From an uncultured Erythrobacter sp. (GTDB taxonomy: Bacteria; Pseudomonadota; Alphaproteobacteria; Sphingomonadales; Sphingomonadaceae): a stretch of DNA of 64,000 nt. The notes beneath the pieces were generated by a model. That model made no database searches. It was not told the origin of the DNA and saw only the letters and a list, made by a program, of their open reading frames with translations. Positions 7,989 through 16,614 of the stretch are shown here, piece after piece. Location of the stretch: assembly GCF_947499705.1 (NCBI RefSeq), contig NZ_CANMPJ010000002.1, positions 740,688 to 804,687 of the forward strand, written 5' to 3'. A program made the translations under genes and the position numbers. Position 1 is the first letter of the stretch, and every line of letters starts with the position of its first letter.

Positions 7989-8861
7989 CTATTTGCGCGC
8001 GACTTGCTTTTCCAATTCGGCGCGCTGTTGTTCCAGAGCGCGGGTTTCCGCCGCGCAGCGTGCGGCATGCATTGCAAACCGCGCAATCAGCTCTTGTTCG
8101 TAATCGCGATTGTTGAAGAGCGTGTCGATCTTCTTGAGAATTTCCGTGCGGTCCTTGGCGTTCTTGCCGATGCCTTTCTCCCGCATTTCGGCTTCGAGAT
8201 AGTTCTCCTTGCCCTGCAACGCCGCTCCGAGCCGGTTGCGCTGCGCGAGATTCGTGTTGGGATTGCGGATCGCATGGACCATGCCTTGCATGTTCATTCC
8301 GAGCGCTTTCATTCCGCCCAGCACTTGCGATTGCCCCCAATCAGGCACGCCTTTGCTGCCTCGCATGCTGCTGATCCCGTCAACCGCCCACCCCATTAGG
8401 GTAGTCACGCGGTCCAGCATGTCTTCGGCGGTGTCGGCGCTGGGCAGGTCGGCTGTTTCATCATTGGCGACACCAAGATTGCCTTGATTGTCGACCGTGG
8501 CGATGGTGTGATCCTGCGCCAGGTCCTGAGCCGCAGCCCAGATCCTGTCGTTGATCGCCTTCAATTGCGAAGCGGCACGCCCACCATCATCCTCGAGCAT
8601 CTTGAGCTTTTGTCCGGCCTCGATCGCTTCTTCCCACTTCGCCATTTCGGCTTTGGCCGATTCCTCTTCTCGCTTGCATTTCTGCTTTTGCTTCTTGATT
8701 CGGTCCTTGAGCCGGTCCAGCGCTTGCCCCGCCGCCTTCGTTTCAGCCTTGTTGGCGGTGCGCACAGCATCGGCGGCCGATTTGCGTGCATCGTCGAGAT
8801 TGCCTTGTGCGGTCACAACGGCATCTGCTGCGCCGCCGCAGATCTTGATTTGGTCTTTCAC
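7989..8861 (-). pseudogene. coiled-coil protein, downstream part after an in-frame amber codon
   Basis: This 290-codon open frame continues in exactly the same frame from the upstream part (8910-9923); the only break is a TAG at 8910-8912. It is rich in Ala, Lys, Glu and Asp with long helical stretches (basic coiled coil around residues 40-75) and ends with a second helical segment rich in Arg, Glu and Gln. An ATG at 8861 could in principle allow independent translation, but no strong ribosome site is obvious and no signal peptide is present. I read it as the C-terminal half of one 644-codon gene that is either pseudogenised, mis-sequenced at one base, or read through. Confidence 0.6.
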
Positions 8862-8909
8862 CTTTTGGTGCGCGGTCTTGGCGGCATCGGCAGTGGTCTT
8901 TGCCTTTGT

Positions 8910-9923
8910 CTACGCATCGGCGGCGTCTTGCTTGGCTTTGTCGGCAGCGGCTTTGCGCTGATCCCGGCTTGTGCTGATTGCGGTGTGCTCGCGCAGCGCC
9001 GCGAAGTGCTCTTCCTGAAAGCGGTCGACCTGTTCCTGCGCGCGTTGGTAGCGGCCTGTCCCGGTCCCGTCCTCTTTCTCCACAGCATCGCGATAGCGCA
9101 CGGCGACCACCACGGCCCGCGCTGTATCATCGACGCTCTTCAGCGCTTTGCGATTGTCTTTCTCGAAGTCCTTAAGCGATTTCTCTGCCGCCTTCGCCGC
9201 GTCTGCTGCGCTGCGCGATTCCTGCTTGGCGCTGTCGGCGGCACTCTGAGCGGCAGCTGCCTCTGCCTTCAATCGCGCCAGTTTGCGTTCGCAATCGGAT
9301 TTGGCGCGCTGCGCGTTTGCGAGCGCATTTTGCGCCGCCTGCCCTCGTGCTTCGGCCTGGCGCAATCCCGCACGGGCCTTTTCGAGCTCCTTCTTGTCGC
9401 CGCTTTTCAGAACGCGGACATTGTCATCGCTAACAGGCTGCGCGAGCCTAACCGCTACGGGTTGGCGCGGTGCCATACCGGCATAGGGATTGATGTCGGC
9501 AAAGCTCTGCGGACCCGGCGCGGAGGGGTCTTCAACCGTGATCTTGAGCACGACGTCCTGTGCCTGTTCGTTGCAGGCGGCAAAGACGTACCAACCGCAG
9601 GTGATGCAGCGCGACGTGACACGGCCGTAATGGATACCCGGTTCGGTGTATTGGAAATCGAGCGTCGCCTGGATCGATTTGCTTTGTCCAGGGCCAAGTC
9701 CGCGTACGATCAGCGGTCCGTCGGCGCTGAGCCATGGCATATTGTCGAGCTGGAATTCGAAGTCCTGCGGCTTTTCGCAGTTTAGGTTCTGTGCGGTCAG
9801 CGTCAGTTCGTACTGCTCACCCGCCTGCCGCGTGCCCAGATCGCGCACCGCAATAACATCCTGCGTCATGGCCGCGCTGCCGATGAATGCAGCCGCCAGT
9901 CCAAGCGTTCGGACCGCCCCCAT
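8910..9923 (-). pseudogene. secreted Ig-like plus coiled-coil protein, upstream part ending at amber codon
   Basis: This 337-residue part begins with a signal peptide (MGAVRTLGLAAAFIGSAAM), then a beta-rich domain (about residues 25-135) of Ig-like or PapD-like character containing four Cys including a CITC motif, then a Pro-rich linker and an Ala/Lys/Glu coiled coil from about 165 to the end. The frame stops at TAG (8910-8912) in the middle of the coiled coil and reopens immediately in phase, with no change in composition. I do not recognise the family. If the stop is real, a truncated periplasmic protein would be made. Confidence 0.6.
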
Positions 9924-10094
9924 AATGTCTCTCCCCGCCCGGTTTTTAGCAGAATTCCGTGGTTTTTCGAAATTGGGGAGCGGTTCGAGGTTGCGCTTCT
10001 TGCAACTTGTTGAAGCTATTCAGGGTGTTCGATGGAACTGGAGTCAGCCAACGAACTGCCGCCTTGCGGGCCCAAACAGCCGGTCAAATCCTCG

Positions 10095-11402
10095 TCAGGC
10101 GCAGGCGCCCACCGGCGAGTCGATTTCGATCGCTTTGACCCGGTTTCGGCCAGCGCGCTTGGCGTTGTATAGCGCGGCGTCGGCGGTTTCGATCAGGTCT
10201 TCGCGGTTCACTTCGCCGTCCATCGGGGCGAGAGCGATGCCGATGGATGTGGTGACGATCGACTTGCCCGAAGGGCCTACCGGCACGAGCATTGTCGAAA
10301 TCCGGTGTCGCACTTCTTCGGCAACGCGGCCGATATCGCCGAGCGCTTCCTCGTACACAGCCGCGACAAATTCTTCGCCGCCATAGCGCGCCGCTACGCC
10401 TCCGGCCTTGTCGAGCAGCGATCCGAGTTCGTGTCCGACCAGTCGTAAGCATCCGTCGCCTGCCTGATGACCGTGGGTATCGTTGAAGGCCTTGAAATGA
10501 TCGAGATCGATCATCAACACCGCGATCCGGCCTTGCGGCTTTCCGTCCGTGGTGTTCGCCCACAGGCGCTGTTCGACCATCTCTTCGAACACGCGCTCGA
10601 AACAGCGGCGATTGGGCAGGCCGGTCAGCGGGTCTCGCTCCGAAAGCGCGCGCAGTCGCTCATTTGCCTGGAGCAGCTTTTCCGAGGTCATGGTCGACCG
10701 CAAATTGAGCACAAAATTCCGCTGCCGCAATCGTTCGAACCGAAGGGCGATCGGCAAGGTCGAAAGCGCGACAACCGTCAGCAGGACGAGGTAGTCGAGA
10801 TAGGCGACGAGCGGGAATGGCGAGCCGAGGACCAGCGCCGTAGCCGCAGTGACAATCAGGGCGGCGTTGAACAGCACCAGCTCCCGCATCGTGTAGGGCA
10901 TCACGATATTGGCAAGGCCCACAATCAGCGGAGTGGCCGTCAGATACTGCGCGGTGTTCTCCGGGGGCAGGTTCACTGCCAGCACGACAAGCACCGCGAT
11001 GAAGGCGCTGGGCGCGGCGGTCATGCAGATCTTGGTCAGGATCGTCCACCTGCGGGACGCGGCGTACAGCCCGACCAGAGTTATCGGACAGACGGCCAGC
11101 ACCCGGTAGACGAACCCGTCCCGGGCGACGGACGGCGCAATCAGATAATCGACGGCAATCGTGGCAAGGCACGACAGCAGGCCCAGCATGAACAGGAAAT
11201 GCTGTTCCTGGTAAAATCGCTTGGTGACGGTTTCCTGGTACCGACTGCGGATCGCATCGGGCCAGCGGCGCAGCGGTTCGGCGCTTTCGATGATTCGGTC
11301 CACGCTCTCGAGCGCAATCTCCGACGATGCATCGGACCCGCTCACCGGTTCCGGCTCGGCAGGTGCCGCATCTGCCGCAGAGATTGTCTGGATCGCCCCC
11401 AT
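10095..11402 (-). CDS. membrane-anchored GGDEF diguanylate cyclase
   Basis: This 435-residue protein makes cyclic di-GMP from GTP. An N-terminal region with about six membrane segments (roughly residues 70-235) precedes a coiled linker and a GGDEF domain that starts at RDPLTGLPNRRCF near residue 260. The active-site loop is RYGGEEF, an allowed GGEEF variant, with a metal-binding Asp in MIDLDHFKAFND and the conserved GHQAGD. The position of the inhibitory I-site reads KAGG instead of RxxD, so product inhibition is likely absent. The membrane part may sense an unknown signal. It lies between nrdA and nrdB but reads on the opposite strand. Confidence 0.92.
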   Translation of the reverse strand: MGAIQTISAADAAPAEPEPVSGSDASSEIALESVDRIIESAEPLRRWPDAIRSRYQETVTKRFYQEQHFLFMLGLLSCLATIAVDYLIAPSVARDGFVYRVLAVCPITLVGLYAASRRWTILTKICMTAAPSAFIAVLVVLAVNLPPENTAQYLTATPLIVGLANIVMPYTMRELVLFNAALIVTAATALVLGSPFPLVAYLDYLVLLTVVALSTLPIALRFERLRQRNFVLNLRSTMTSEKLLQANERLRALSERDPLTGLPNRRCFERVFEEMVEQRLWANTTDGKPQGRIAVLMIDLDHFKAFNDTHGHQAGDGCLRLVGHELGSLLDKAGGVAARYGGEEFVAAVYEEALGDIGRVAEEVRHRISTMLVPVGPSGKSIVTTSIGIALAPMDGEVNREDLIETADAALYNAKRAGRNRVKAIEIDSPVGACA

Positions 11403-11665
11403 GACCCCGCCTTAGCCCGCCATGCTTAAGGCACCGTTAGCCTCGGCCCGAAACCTTGCAGGCCTTTGCCAGATCCGCAAAAATACGGCACACTTGCGCG
11501 GCGCACACGTTAATCCGTTGAGCATGCTGCAAGAGGGCACCGGGCCCACACCGTTCGACTCAGAAAAAGCACGGTTTATCCCCGCGTAAATCTACCCCCT
11601 TGCCTTCGATTCGCAGCTCTGATTCCCTATATGGGTAAGCCAACACGCGATAAGGAAACCACAAG

Positions 11666-12715
11666 ATGTCGTTGCTCGAAGCCCGGAACACCTACAAGCC
11701 GTTCGAATACCCATGGGCTTACGAGTTCTGGAAACGCCAGCAACAGATCCACTGGATGCCCGAGGAAGTGCCCTTGGGAGAGGATTGCCGCGATTGGGCG
11801 CAGAATATCACCGAGCATGAGCGCAACCTGCTCACCCAGATCTTCCGATTCTTCACCCAGGCCGATGTCGAGGTGCAGGATTGCTATCACGACAAATATG
11901 GCCGCGTGTTCAAACCGACCGAGATCAAGATGATGCTCGCCGCCTTCTCCAATATGGAGACGGTGCATATCGCGGCCTACAGCCACCTGCTCGACACGAT
12001 CGGCATGCCCGAAAGCGAATACAGCGCCTTCCTCGAATATGAGGAAATGGCCGACAAGCACAATTACATGCACCAGTTCAGCGTCGACACCGATGAGGAT
12101 ATCGCGCGCACGCTCGCCATGTTCGGCGGCTTCACCGAAGGGCTGCAGCTGTTCGCCAGCTTCGCGATGCTGATGAACTTCCCGCGCTTCAACAAGATGA
12201 AGGGCATGGGCCAGATCGTCAGCTGGTCGGTCCGCGATGAGACTTTGCACTGCGAAGGCATCATCAAGATGTTCCACACCTTCTGCGAAGAGCGCGACTG
12301 CCTGACCAAGGCGGTGAAGGAAGACATCATCGATATCTGCCAGAAGACCGTGCGGCTTGAAGACGCCTTCATCGATCTCGCCTTCGAAATGGGCCCGGTC
12401 GAAGGGATGACGGCCAAGGATATCAAGAAATATATCCGCTACATCGCCGACTGGCGTCTGGGTCAGCTGAATCTTCAGCCGATCTACATGATCGACGAGC
12501 ACCCACTGCCATGGCTCAGCCCACTGCTGAACGGTGTCGAGCACGCCAACTTCTTTGAAGCCCGCGCGACCGAATATTCGAAGGGCGCAACCAAGGGCGA
12601 CTGGAACACCGTATGGTCAAGCTTCGACAAGCGCCAGAAGGCGAAAGCGCCGGCTGAAGGCGAAGCGGTGAATGACGGGCCGGATATGTTCGGGGCTGTT
12701 GAAGCGGCGGAGTGA
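11666..12715 (+). CDS. nrdB: ribonucleotide reductase subunit beta (class I)
   Basis: This 349-residue ferritin-like subunit carries the radical cofactor for NrdA. Metal-ligand motifs are present: METVHIAAY with E98, H101 and the radical-type Tyr105, TEGLQLF in the next helix, and RDETLH with E192 and H195. There is no N-terminal ATP-cone. The start is supported by AAGGA upstream of the ATG. It is monocistronic in appearance, 263 bp after the divergent GGDEF gene, and no NrdR-like box is seen in that gap, unlike upstream of nrdA. The last 25 residues are acidic, as usual for the tail that docks with the alpha subunit. Confidence 0.95.
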   Translation: MSLLEARNTYKPFEYPWAYEFWKRQQQIHWMPEEVPLGEDCRDWAQNITEHERNLLTQIFRFFTQADVEVQDCYHDKYGRVFKPTEIKMMLAAFSNMETVHIAAYSHLLDTIGMPESEYSAFLEYEEMADKHNYMHQFSVDTDEDIARTLAMFGGFTEGLQLFASFAMLMNFPRFNKMKGMGQIVSWSVRDETLHCEGIIKMFHTFCEERDCLTKAVKEDIIDICQKTVRLEDAFIDLAFEMGPVEGMTAKDIKKYIRYIADWRLGQLNLQPIYMIDEHPLPWLSPLLNGVEHANFFEARATEYSKGATKGDWNTVWSSFDKRQKAKAPAEGEAVNDGPDMFGAVEAAE

Positions 12716-12818
12716 GAACTCCGGACTCTTTTCTCCCACTCAGTTGCGGCTCTGCTTTCGTTTTTTTGGATTGCTCCCATTCGACCGCTCTGTGGTCACG
12801 CTGAGGGCAGGAGAATGA

Positions 12819-13820
12819 ATGTTACGAAAACGGGCAGCCACCAATGCCAGACGTCTAATTACCGGTCAGGCTCAAGGGTCTGATCTCGACACTCTGTACC
12901 TTGACCTTGCAGAACTGGGCGAGCTTCCGCCCATTCTGCGCGATCTGAGAGATTTTGTCGCGCATCGAGGCGCTAGGAACCAGGGACACCATCATAACTG
13001 GGTGAGCGCCATCGTGGAGAGCGCGCGTTTCATATACGCGCAGACTGCAAGCCTCTCACTCGACGAGAATGATGTAGCCAATGTGTTGAAATCTAGAGCC
13101 TTGGTAGCATCACGAGTGTCTCCAAAGCCCAACGCTAGCGAGTATGTGGGAAGAGCCAAGCGGATTATTAGAACAGTCGAAGGATGGGATCCCAAGACTG
13201 GGCTTAAATGGGCGAAACGACCGACAGCGAGAGATAGGAAATTCTCGGACCAACTTCTCGGCAAAATGGATATCCCAAACCTGTTCGACCCAGATGACCT
13301 TGCTCGGCAGATGCTCAAGAGGATTTCAGATCAAGACGTAATGAATACCGGTCTTGGGGATGAGGTCTATGAACCGGTAAAAAGAAGGCTGGCACTTCAC
13401 GCCGCGGCTACGTTGCATGGTGCGGTCGTCGTTGCGAAAGATCGACCCGATATTACTCTTCGACTCGACATGCGATCTCCGATCAGCATCGCCGCTATCG
13501 GAGAGCTAAAACCTCACCATCTACATCCAGTAGGGCAATGGAGTTTCACATTTCATGTCTTCAATACCAATATTTCCACGAAAGAGGGTAGTACTTTAGG
13601 TGAACCACCCCCATCAGATAAGGTCACTCTTGCCAATGCCGACTGGCCGCTCGAATTTCGGAATGAAATGATAATGCCGATGGATGTCCCGCCCAGTGCT
13701 TGGGTAAAGGAGTATGCAGCTCATTCTCGCCAAAAAAACACCGATCATTCCAGCTCTTCTGGATCTTTGGGCAAGTCGATTTTGCTAAGTATGACTGACA
13801 AGAACGGCCACTTTGAATAA
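12819..13820 (+). CDS. hypothetical protein with HEPN-like Rx4H motif
   Basis: This encodes 333 residues. Base and codon use differ from neighbours (more AT, several AGA and TTA codons), which suggests acquired DNA. Near the N-terminus is LRDFVAHRGARNQGHHH, with R44 and H49 forming an Rx4H motif as in HEPN ribonuclease-type domains; this is suggestive only. The central and C-terminal parts (a segment with LHAAATLHGAVVVAKDRPD and beta-rich sequence to the end) match nothing I know. The start ATG at 12819 has GGAGAATGA upstream. It sits between nrdB and the REP/DUF559 element in what looks like an accessory insertion point. Confidence 0.5.
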   Translation: MLRKRAATNARRLITGQAQGSDLDTLYLDLAELGELPPILRDLRDFVAHRGARNQGHHHNWVSAIVESARFIYAQTASLSLDENDVANVLKSRALVASRVSPKPNASEYVGRAKRIIRTVEGWDPKTGLKWAKRPTARDRKFSDQLLGKMDIPNLFDPDDLARQMLKRISDQDVMNTGLGDEVYEPVKRRLALHAAATLHGAVVVAKDRPDITLRLDMRSPISIAAIGELKPHHLHPVGQWSFTFHVFNTNISTKEGSTLGEPPPSDKVTLANADWPLEFRNEMIMPMDVPPSAWVKEYAAHSRQKNTDHSSSSGSLGKSILLSMTDKNGHFE

Positions 13821-13879
13821 CCATTTGGCCGCATTGAAGATTGACGAAGCAACTATGGCTAAGAGATCTCGCCAAGTTT

Positions 13880-13913
13880 CCCCTCCCGCTTGCGGGAGGG
13901 GTTAGGGGTGGGC
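13880..13913 (+). repeat. REP-like palindromic repeat, left copy
   Basis: A perfect hairpin, CCCCTCCCGC (13880-13889), TT, GCGGGAGGGG (13892-13901), is followed by TTAGGGGTGGGC. The whole 34-bp unit recurs in inverted orientation at 14534-14567 with about two mismatches, bracketing the DUF559 gene. Confidence 0.8.
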
Positions 13914-13940
13914 TTGGCCTGGTCCATTGCTCGATTACAC

Positions 13941-14171
13941 GCCCACCCAGTTGCGACTAAGCTCGCTACGCTCACTAAGTCTCACGGTCCTCCCGCAAGC
14001 AAGAGGGATCAAGGAGCGCCCACCCCTCTGCGACTAAGTTCGCCTTTGGCTCACCAAGTCTCGAGACCCTTCCGTGAACGGGAGGGTGGAGATACGTGCC
14101 CACCTTATTGCGACTAAGCTCACTGCGTTCGCTAAGTCTCATGTCCCTCCCGCAGGCGGGAGGGATTAGGT
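13941..14171 (+). repeat. three tandem repeats of about 77-80 bp containing palindromes
   Basis: Three degenerate units begin at 13941, 14018 and 14098. Each opens with GCCCACC, continues with TGCGACTAAG, a direct repeat of CTAAG about 19 bp later, and ends with a CCCTCCCGC-type palindrome. The palindrome of the third unit (14145-14153 with 14156-14164) sits immediately after the DUF559 stop codon and could end its transcription. These units fill most of the 345-bp gap between the HEPN-like gene and the DUF559 gene. Confidence 0.75.
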
Positions 14172-14522
14172 TTTGCGCAAATCTTCGATTTTGGCGCTGA
14201 TTGCTTGGACTACGCCCTCGATGTTGTCCTTCGCCTCGGCGTTGGTGAAACGCATTACAGTGTAGCCATTCTCTGCCATCCACTGATCTCGCGTAACATC
14301 CCGTTCCGGCGCGACATCATGGCTGTGGCCGTCGAGTTCGATCAGCAGTTTCAACTCCCGGCAGAGGAAGTCGGCGAAGTATGGGCCGACCGGCATCTGG
14401 CGGCTGAACTTTGCGCCGAGCTGGCTGCGGGAGAGGTGTTCCCAGAGCGCGCGTTCTGCTGGTGTGGCTTCGCGGCGTAGCGAGCGGGCGCGTTTGGTGT
14501 TTCTGGGTTGCCAGTTGGGCAT
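14166..14522 (-). CDS. DUF559 (Vsr-like) endonuclease-domain protein
   Basis: This encodes 118 residues from the ATG at 14522; a longer frame reaching 14582 runs into the flanking repeat and is rejected. The N-terminus is basic (RNTKRARSLRRE), followed by TPAERALWEHL and then the nuclease-like core YFADF (D51) and LIELDGHSH (E62, D64, H66), and RFTN near 91. This is the restriction-endonuclease-like fold related to the Vsr mismatch endonuclease. DNA cleavage is inferred from the family, not shown. The gene lies inside inverted REP-like palindromes (13880-13913 and 14534-14567) and reads toward three tandem repeats. Such packaging suggests a mobile or repeat-maintained element. Confidence 0.85.
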   Translation of the reverse strand: MPNWQPRNTKRARSLRREATPAERALWEHLSRSQLGAKFSRQMPVGPYFADFLCRELKLLIELDGHSHDVAPERDVTRDQWMAENGYTVMRFTNAEAKDNIEGVVQAISAKIEDLRKT

Positions 14523-14533
14523 GTGTTGCTTTT

Positions 14534-14567
14534 GCCCACCCCCAGCCCCTCCCGCAAGCGGGAGGGG
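14534..14567 (-). repeat. REP-like palindromic repeat, right copy
   Basis: GCCCACCCCCAG is followed by the hairpin CCCCTCCCGC (14546-14555), AA, GCGGGAGGGG (14558-14567). It is the inverted copy of 13880-13913. The DUF559 start codon lies 12 bp away, so this palindrome overlaps its probable promoter or ribosome-binding region. A further hairpin (CTCTTCG 14599-14605 with CGAAGAG 14630-14636) lies just outside. Confidence 0.8.
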
Positions 14568-14696
14568 AGCGATAAGGGCCACCGCGGCGCAATGCGCCCT
14601 CTTCGATTCCCCGCAAGCGCGAAGAGAGTAGCTTGGCCACCTTTTTCTAGGATCTGACTGCTCAGACAGTCAGGGATCACCTTCACCTCCAAACCG

Positions 14697-15665
14697 CTAA
14701 CGATACTCGCCCTTCTCATAGGCCGTCACAACGCCCGGACTTGGCACGCGGCAGGTTTGTGGGGCGTCGAAGAAAAACAGGCATTTTGGCCGGCCATTCT
14801 CGAATGACACATCGACCGCGCCGTTCGACACCTGGCCGAGCGTGTTAAAACGGTAGCGTGCATTGATCCGGATCGGCCTGCCGTCCGCGCCAGTTCTGAC
14901 GGACACTTGCGAAATGCTGCCGCCGATATAGCGATTCATCATCCAGCCTTGGGCATTTACCCGGACCAGCGCATCGACCAGCTTGCTGTAATCGGACTTC
15001 ACATAGGCCCCGCCGCCGCCCCGCACCGTCGCCAGAGTTGCGCTATTGGCCAGCCGCAGGGGAGCCTGCTGCGATCCGAACCGTTCGAGGTTCGCCTGAA
15101 AGCGCTTCAAGGCAGCGCTGCCGCAGCTGTTCTGCGCAAGCAGCCGGTCCATATCCCCTTTTGCCGACAATGCGACATCGGTCATGCGGCGCGACGCGGC
15201 GGCGGGATCGGAGCCTTGCCTTGGAATGATGTCGCCTAGGACCTCTCGCGATAGCTTTGCATCGAGGTTGGATGAAATGCGCAGCAGCGCGGGATCGGCG
15301 TAACGCCCGGTTCCATAGGTTTCGTATTGGGAGCAATATCGGTTGGTCTCGACGCCGAAGCCGTTTCTGGTGACGGTCTCGGCGATGCAGCGCGTCTTGG
15401 TCAGTTCGACTTTGTTGCGCGGCAAGTGGCTGGGGCAGATGCGCGAATAGGCATTGATGAACTCGCTGAGCAAGAACGAATAGGCCGACCCGTCGCGCTC
15501 CATGCGCGCATTGCCGAAATCGCCGAGGTAAAGGGCTGTCACTTCGCTTTCAAAATTGAGCCCATCGACCTTCAGACTGGTGGGCGACAATCCGGCTTGG
15601 GACGATGCCGTCACAGACGAGACAAGAAAGGCGAACGACACAAAAACAGACAATAAAACGCGCAC
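14697..15665 (-). CDS. hypothetical secreted protein
   Basis: This encodes 322 residues with a signal peptide (MRVLLSVFVSFAFLVSSVTA, cleavage near residue 20). The mature protein has about six Cys residues, including CPS near 90, RCIAE, RYCSQ, NSCGS, and KCLFFF/QTCRV close to the C-terminus, which suggests disulfides in the periplasm or outside the cell. No recognised domain. It is monocistronic between the DUF559 element and a 430-bp gap. Confidence 0.6.
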   Translation of the reverse strand: MRVLLSVFVSFAFLVSSVTASSQAGLSPTSLKVDGLNFESEVTALYLGDFGNARMERDGSAYSFLLSEFINAYSRICPSHLPRNKVELTKTRCIAETVTRNGFGVETNRYCSQYETYGTGRYADPALLRISSNLDAKLSREVLGDIIPRQGSDPAAASRRMTDVALSAKGDMDRLLAQNSCGSAALKRFQANLERFGSQQAPLRLANSATLATVRGGGGAYVKSDYSKLVDALVRVNAQGWMMNRYIGGSISQVSVRTGADGRPIRINARYRFNTLGQVSNGAVDVSFENGRPKCLFFFDAPQTCRVPSPGVVTAYEKGEYR

Positions 15666-16093
15666 GCCAAACCCCCAAAAAAGCGAAAACTCTACCGGAA
15701 TTCAAAGTACTGCATGACAATAGTATCTGCAACGCTTCCTGTGATCTTGGAGACAACTGGGGACGACATTGCGGAACCGCCTAGGCGCGTAGACGGGGGT
15801 GAACCTTCGTCCATTTTCCTACAGCATGGCTGAGGTGGTAGGCGCGGGCCATGAATTCGCTTTTCCCTCAACGCCTTGCAGCCCCAAAGCCCTTCCCAAC
15901 CAGCGTGTTTCAAGTTGGAGAAGTGTCAACTTCGCCAATCGCTCGCAACCCTTTCAAACTAAACGGTAAATCTACAGAAACGGTGCCTGACACACTGTCA
16001 TTTGTGTCAACTTCGCTTGGCCACTCGCAGCGCTCAATCTCTTCTCAACCGTTGCGTGTTATCGCCGCGCGTAATGCATACGGAGCTTTGACC
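15666..16093. other. 428-bp intergenic region with a two-box dispersed element
   Basis: No convincing gene; an open frame from 15851 joins the DUF2314 gene but lacks coding character. The region contains two copies of TGTCAACTTC (15924-15933 and 16005-16014), exactly 81 bp apart, described as a separate repeat. Confidence 0.5.
15911..16016 (-). repeat. two-box dispersed element, copy A
   Basis: Read on the minus strand, GAAGTTGACA occurs at both ends with an 81-bp period. The first box is followed by a TGACAGTG motif then GTCA, and the second by CTTCTCCAACT. The same layout with the same 81-bp period occurs at 34666-34773. The internal sequence is not conserved between the two copies. Confidence 0.6.
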
Positions 16094-16579
16094 ATGACGT
16101 TTCGACCGACCCTTCTTGCCCTGAGCCTCGCGCTCACTGCTGCGCCGCTTGCGCCGGCCTTCGCGCAGGCTGCTGATGAGCCCGATCCCATTGTCGAGCT
16201 GCCCACGGACGACGCGGAAATGAATGCGGCCAAGGATGAGGCGCGCGCGACGATTGACGAATGGCTCGATGTGCTGATCGACCCGCCGTTCGGCACGCGC
16301 GATATTGCGTTCAAGTTTCCGCTCGACGGGTGGGAGCATATCTGGGTCGACAATGTCCGGCTCGACGGCGAATTTCTCGAAGGGCAGCTTGCCAATTCGC
16401 CGCATTCCGATGGCTATCAATATCGCGATTTCGTGCGCGTTTCGATCTACGATGTGTCCGATTGGTCCTATCGCGACACGGACGGCGTGATGCACGGCCA
16501 CCGCACCACCCGCGTGCTGTTCCCCGAGTTGGAGCCGGAGCTGGTCGCTCAGATCAAGGCTGACTTCGGCTGGGAGTAA
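16094..16579 (+). CDS. secreted DUF2314 protein
   Basis: This encodes 161 residues. The ATG at 16094 is chosen because it opens a signal peptide (MTFRPTLLALSLALTAAPLA, cleavage near AFAQA). The mature region has the DUF2314 pattern: an Asp-rich stretch, then FKFPLDGWEHIWVDNVRLD, a GQLAN/P segment, and YRDFVRVSIYDVSDW with a final MHGHRTTR. DUF2314 proteins are small and of unknown function. The downstream gene is convergent; the 35-bp gap contains GGATCC twice around GGGCCT, a possible shared terminator stem. Confidence 0.75.
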   Translation: MTFRPTLLALSLALTAAPLAPAFAQAADEPDPIVELPTDDAEMNAAKDEARATIDEWLDVLIDPPFGTRDIAFKFPLDGWEHIWVDNVRLDGEFLEGQLANSPHSDGYQYRDFVRVSIYDVSDWSYRDTDGVMHGHRTTRVLFPELEPELVAQIKADFGWE

Positions 16580-16614
16580 GCGCCGGATCCGGGCCTGGAT
16601 CCCTCAACGTCGCG

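Noticed and set aside
8484..9785. 433-residue plus-strand open frame
   Set aside because: It lies antisense to the coiled-coil gene, follows GC-skewed third positions and shows no domain or ribosome site; it is a shadow frame.
11403..11665. NrdR box upstream of nrdB
   Set aside because: The only palindrome there (CCC-TATAT-GGG near 11628) does not match the NrdR consensus half sites.
13860..14171. CRISPR array
   Set aside because: The repeats are palindromic, degenerate and about 77-80 bp apart with no unique short spacers or cas genes.
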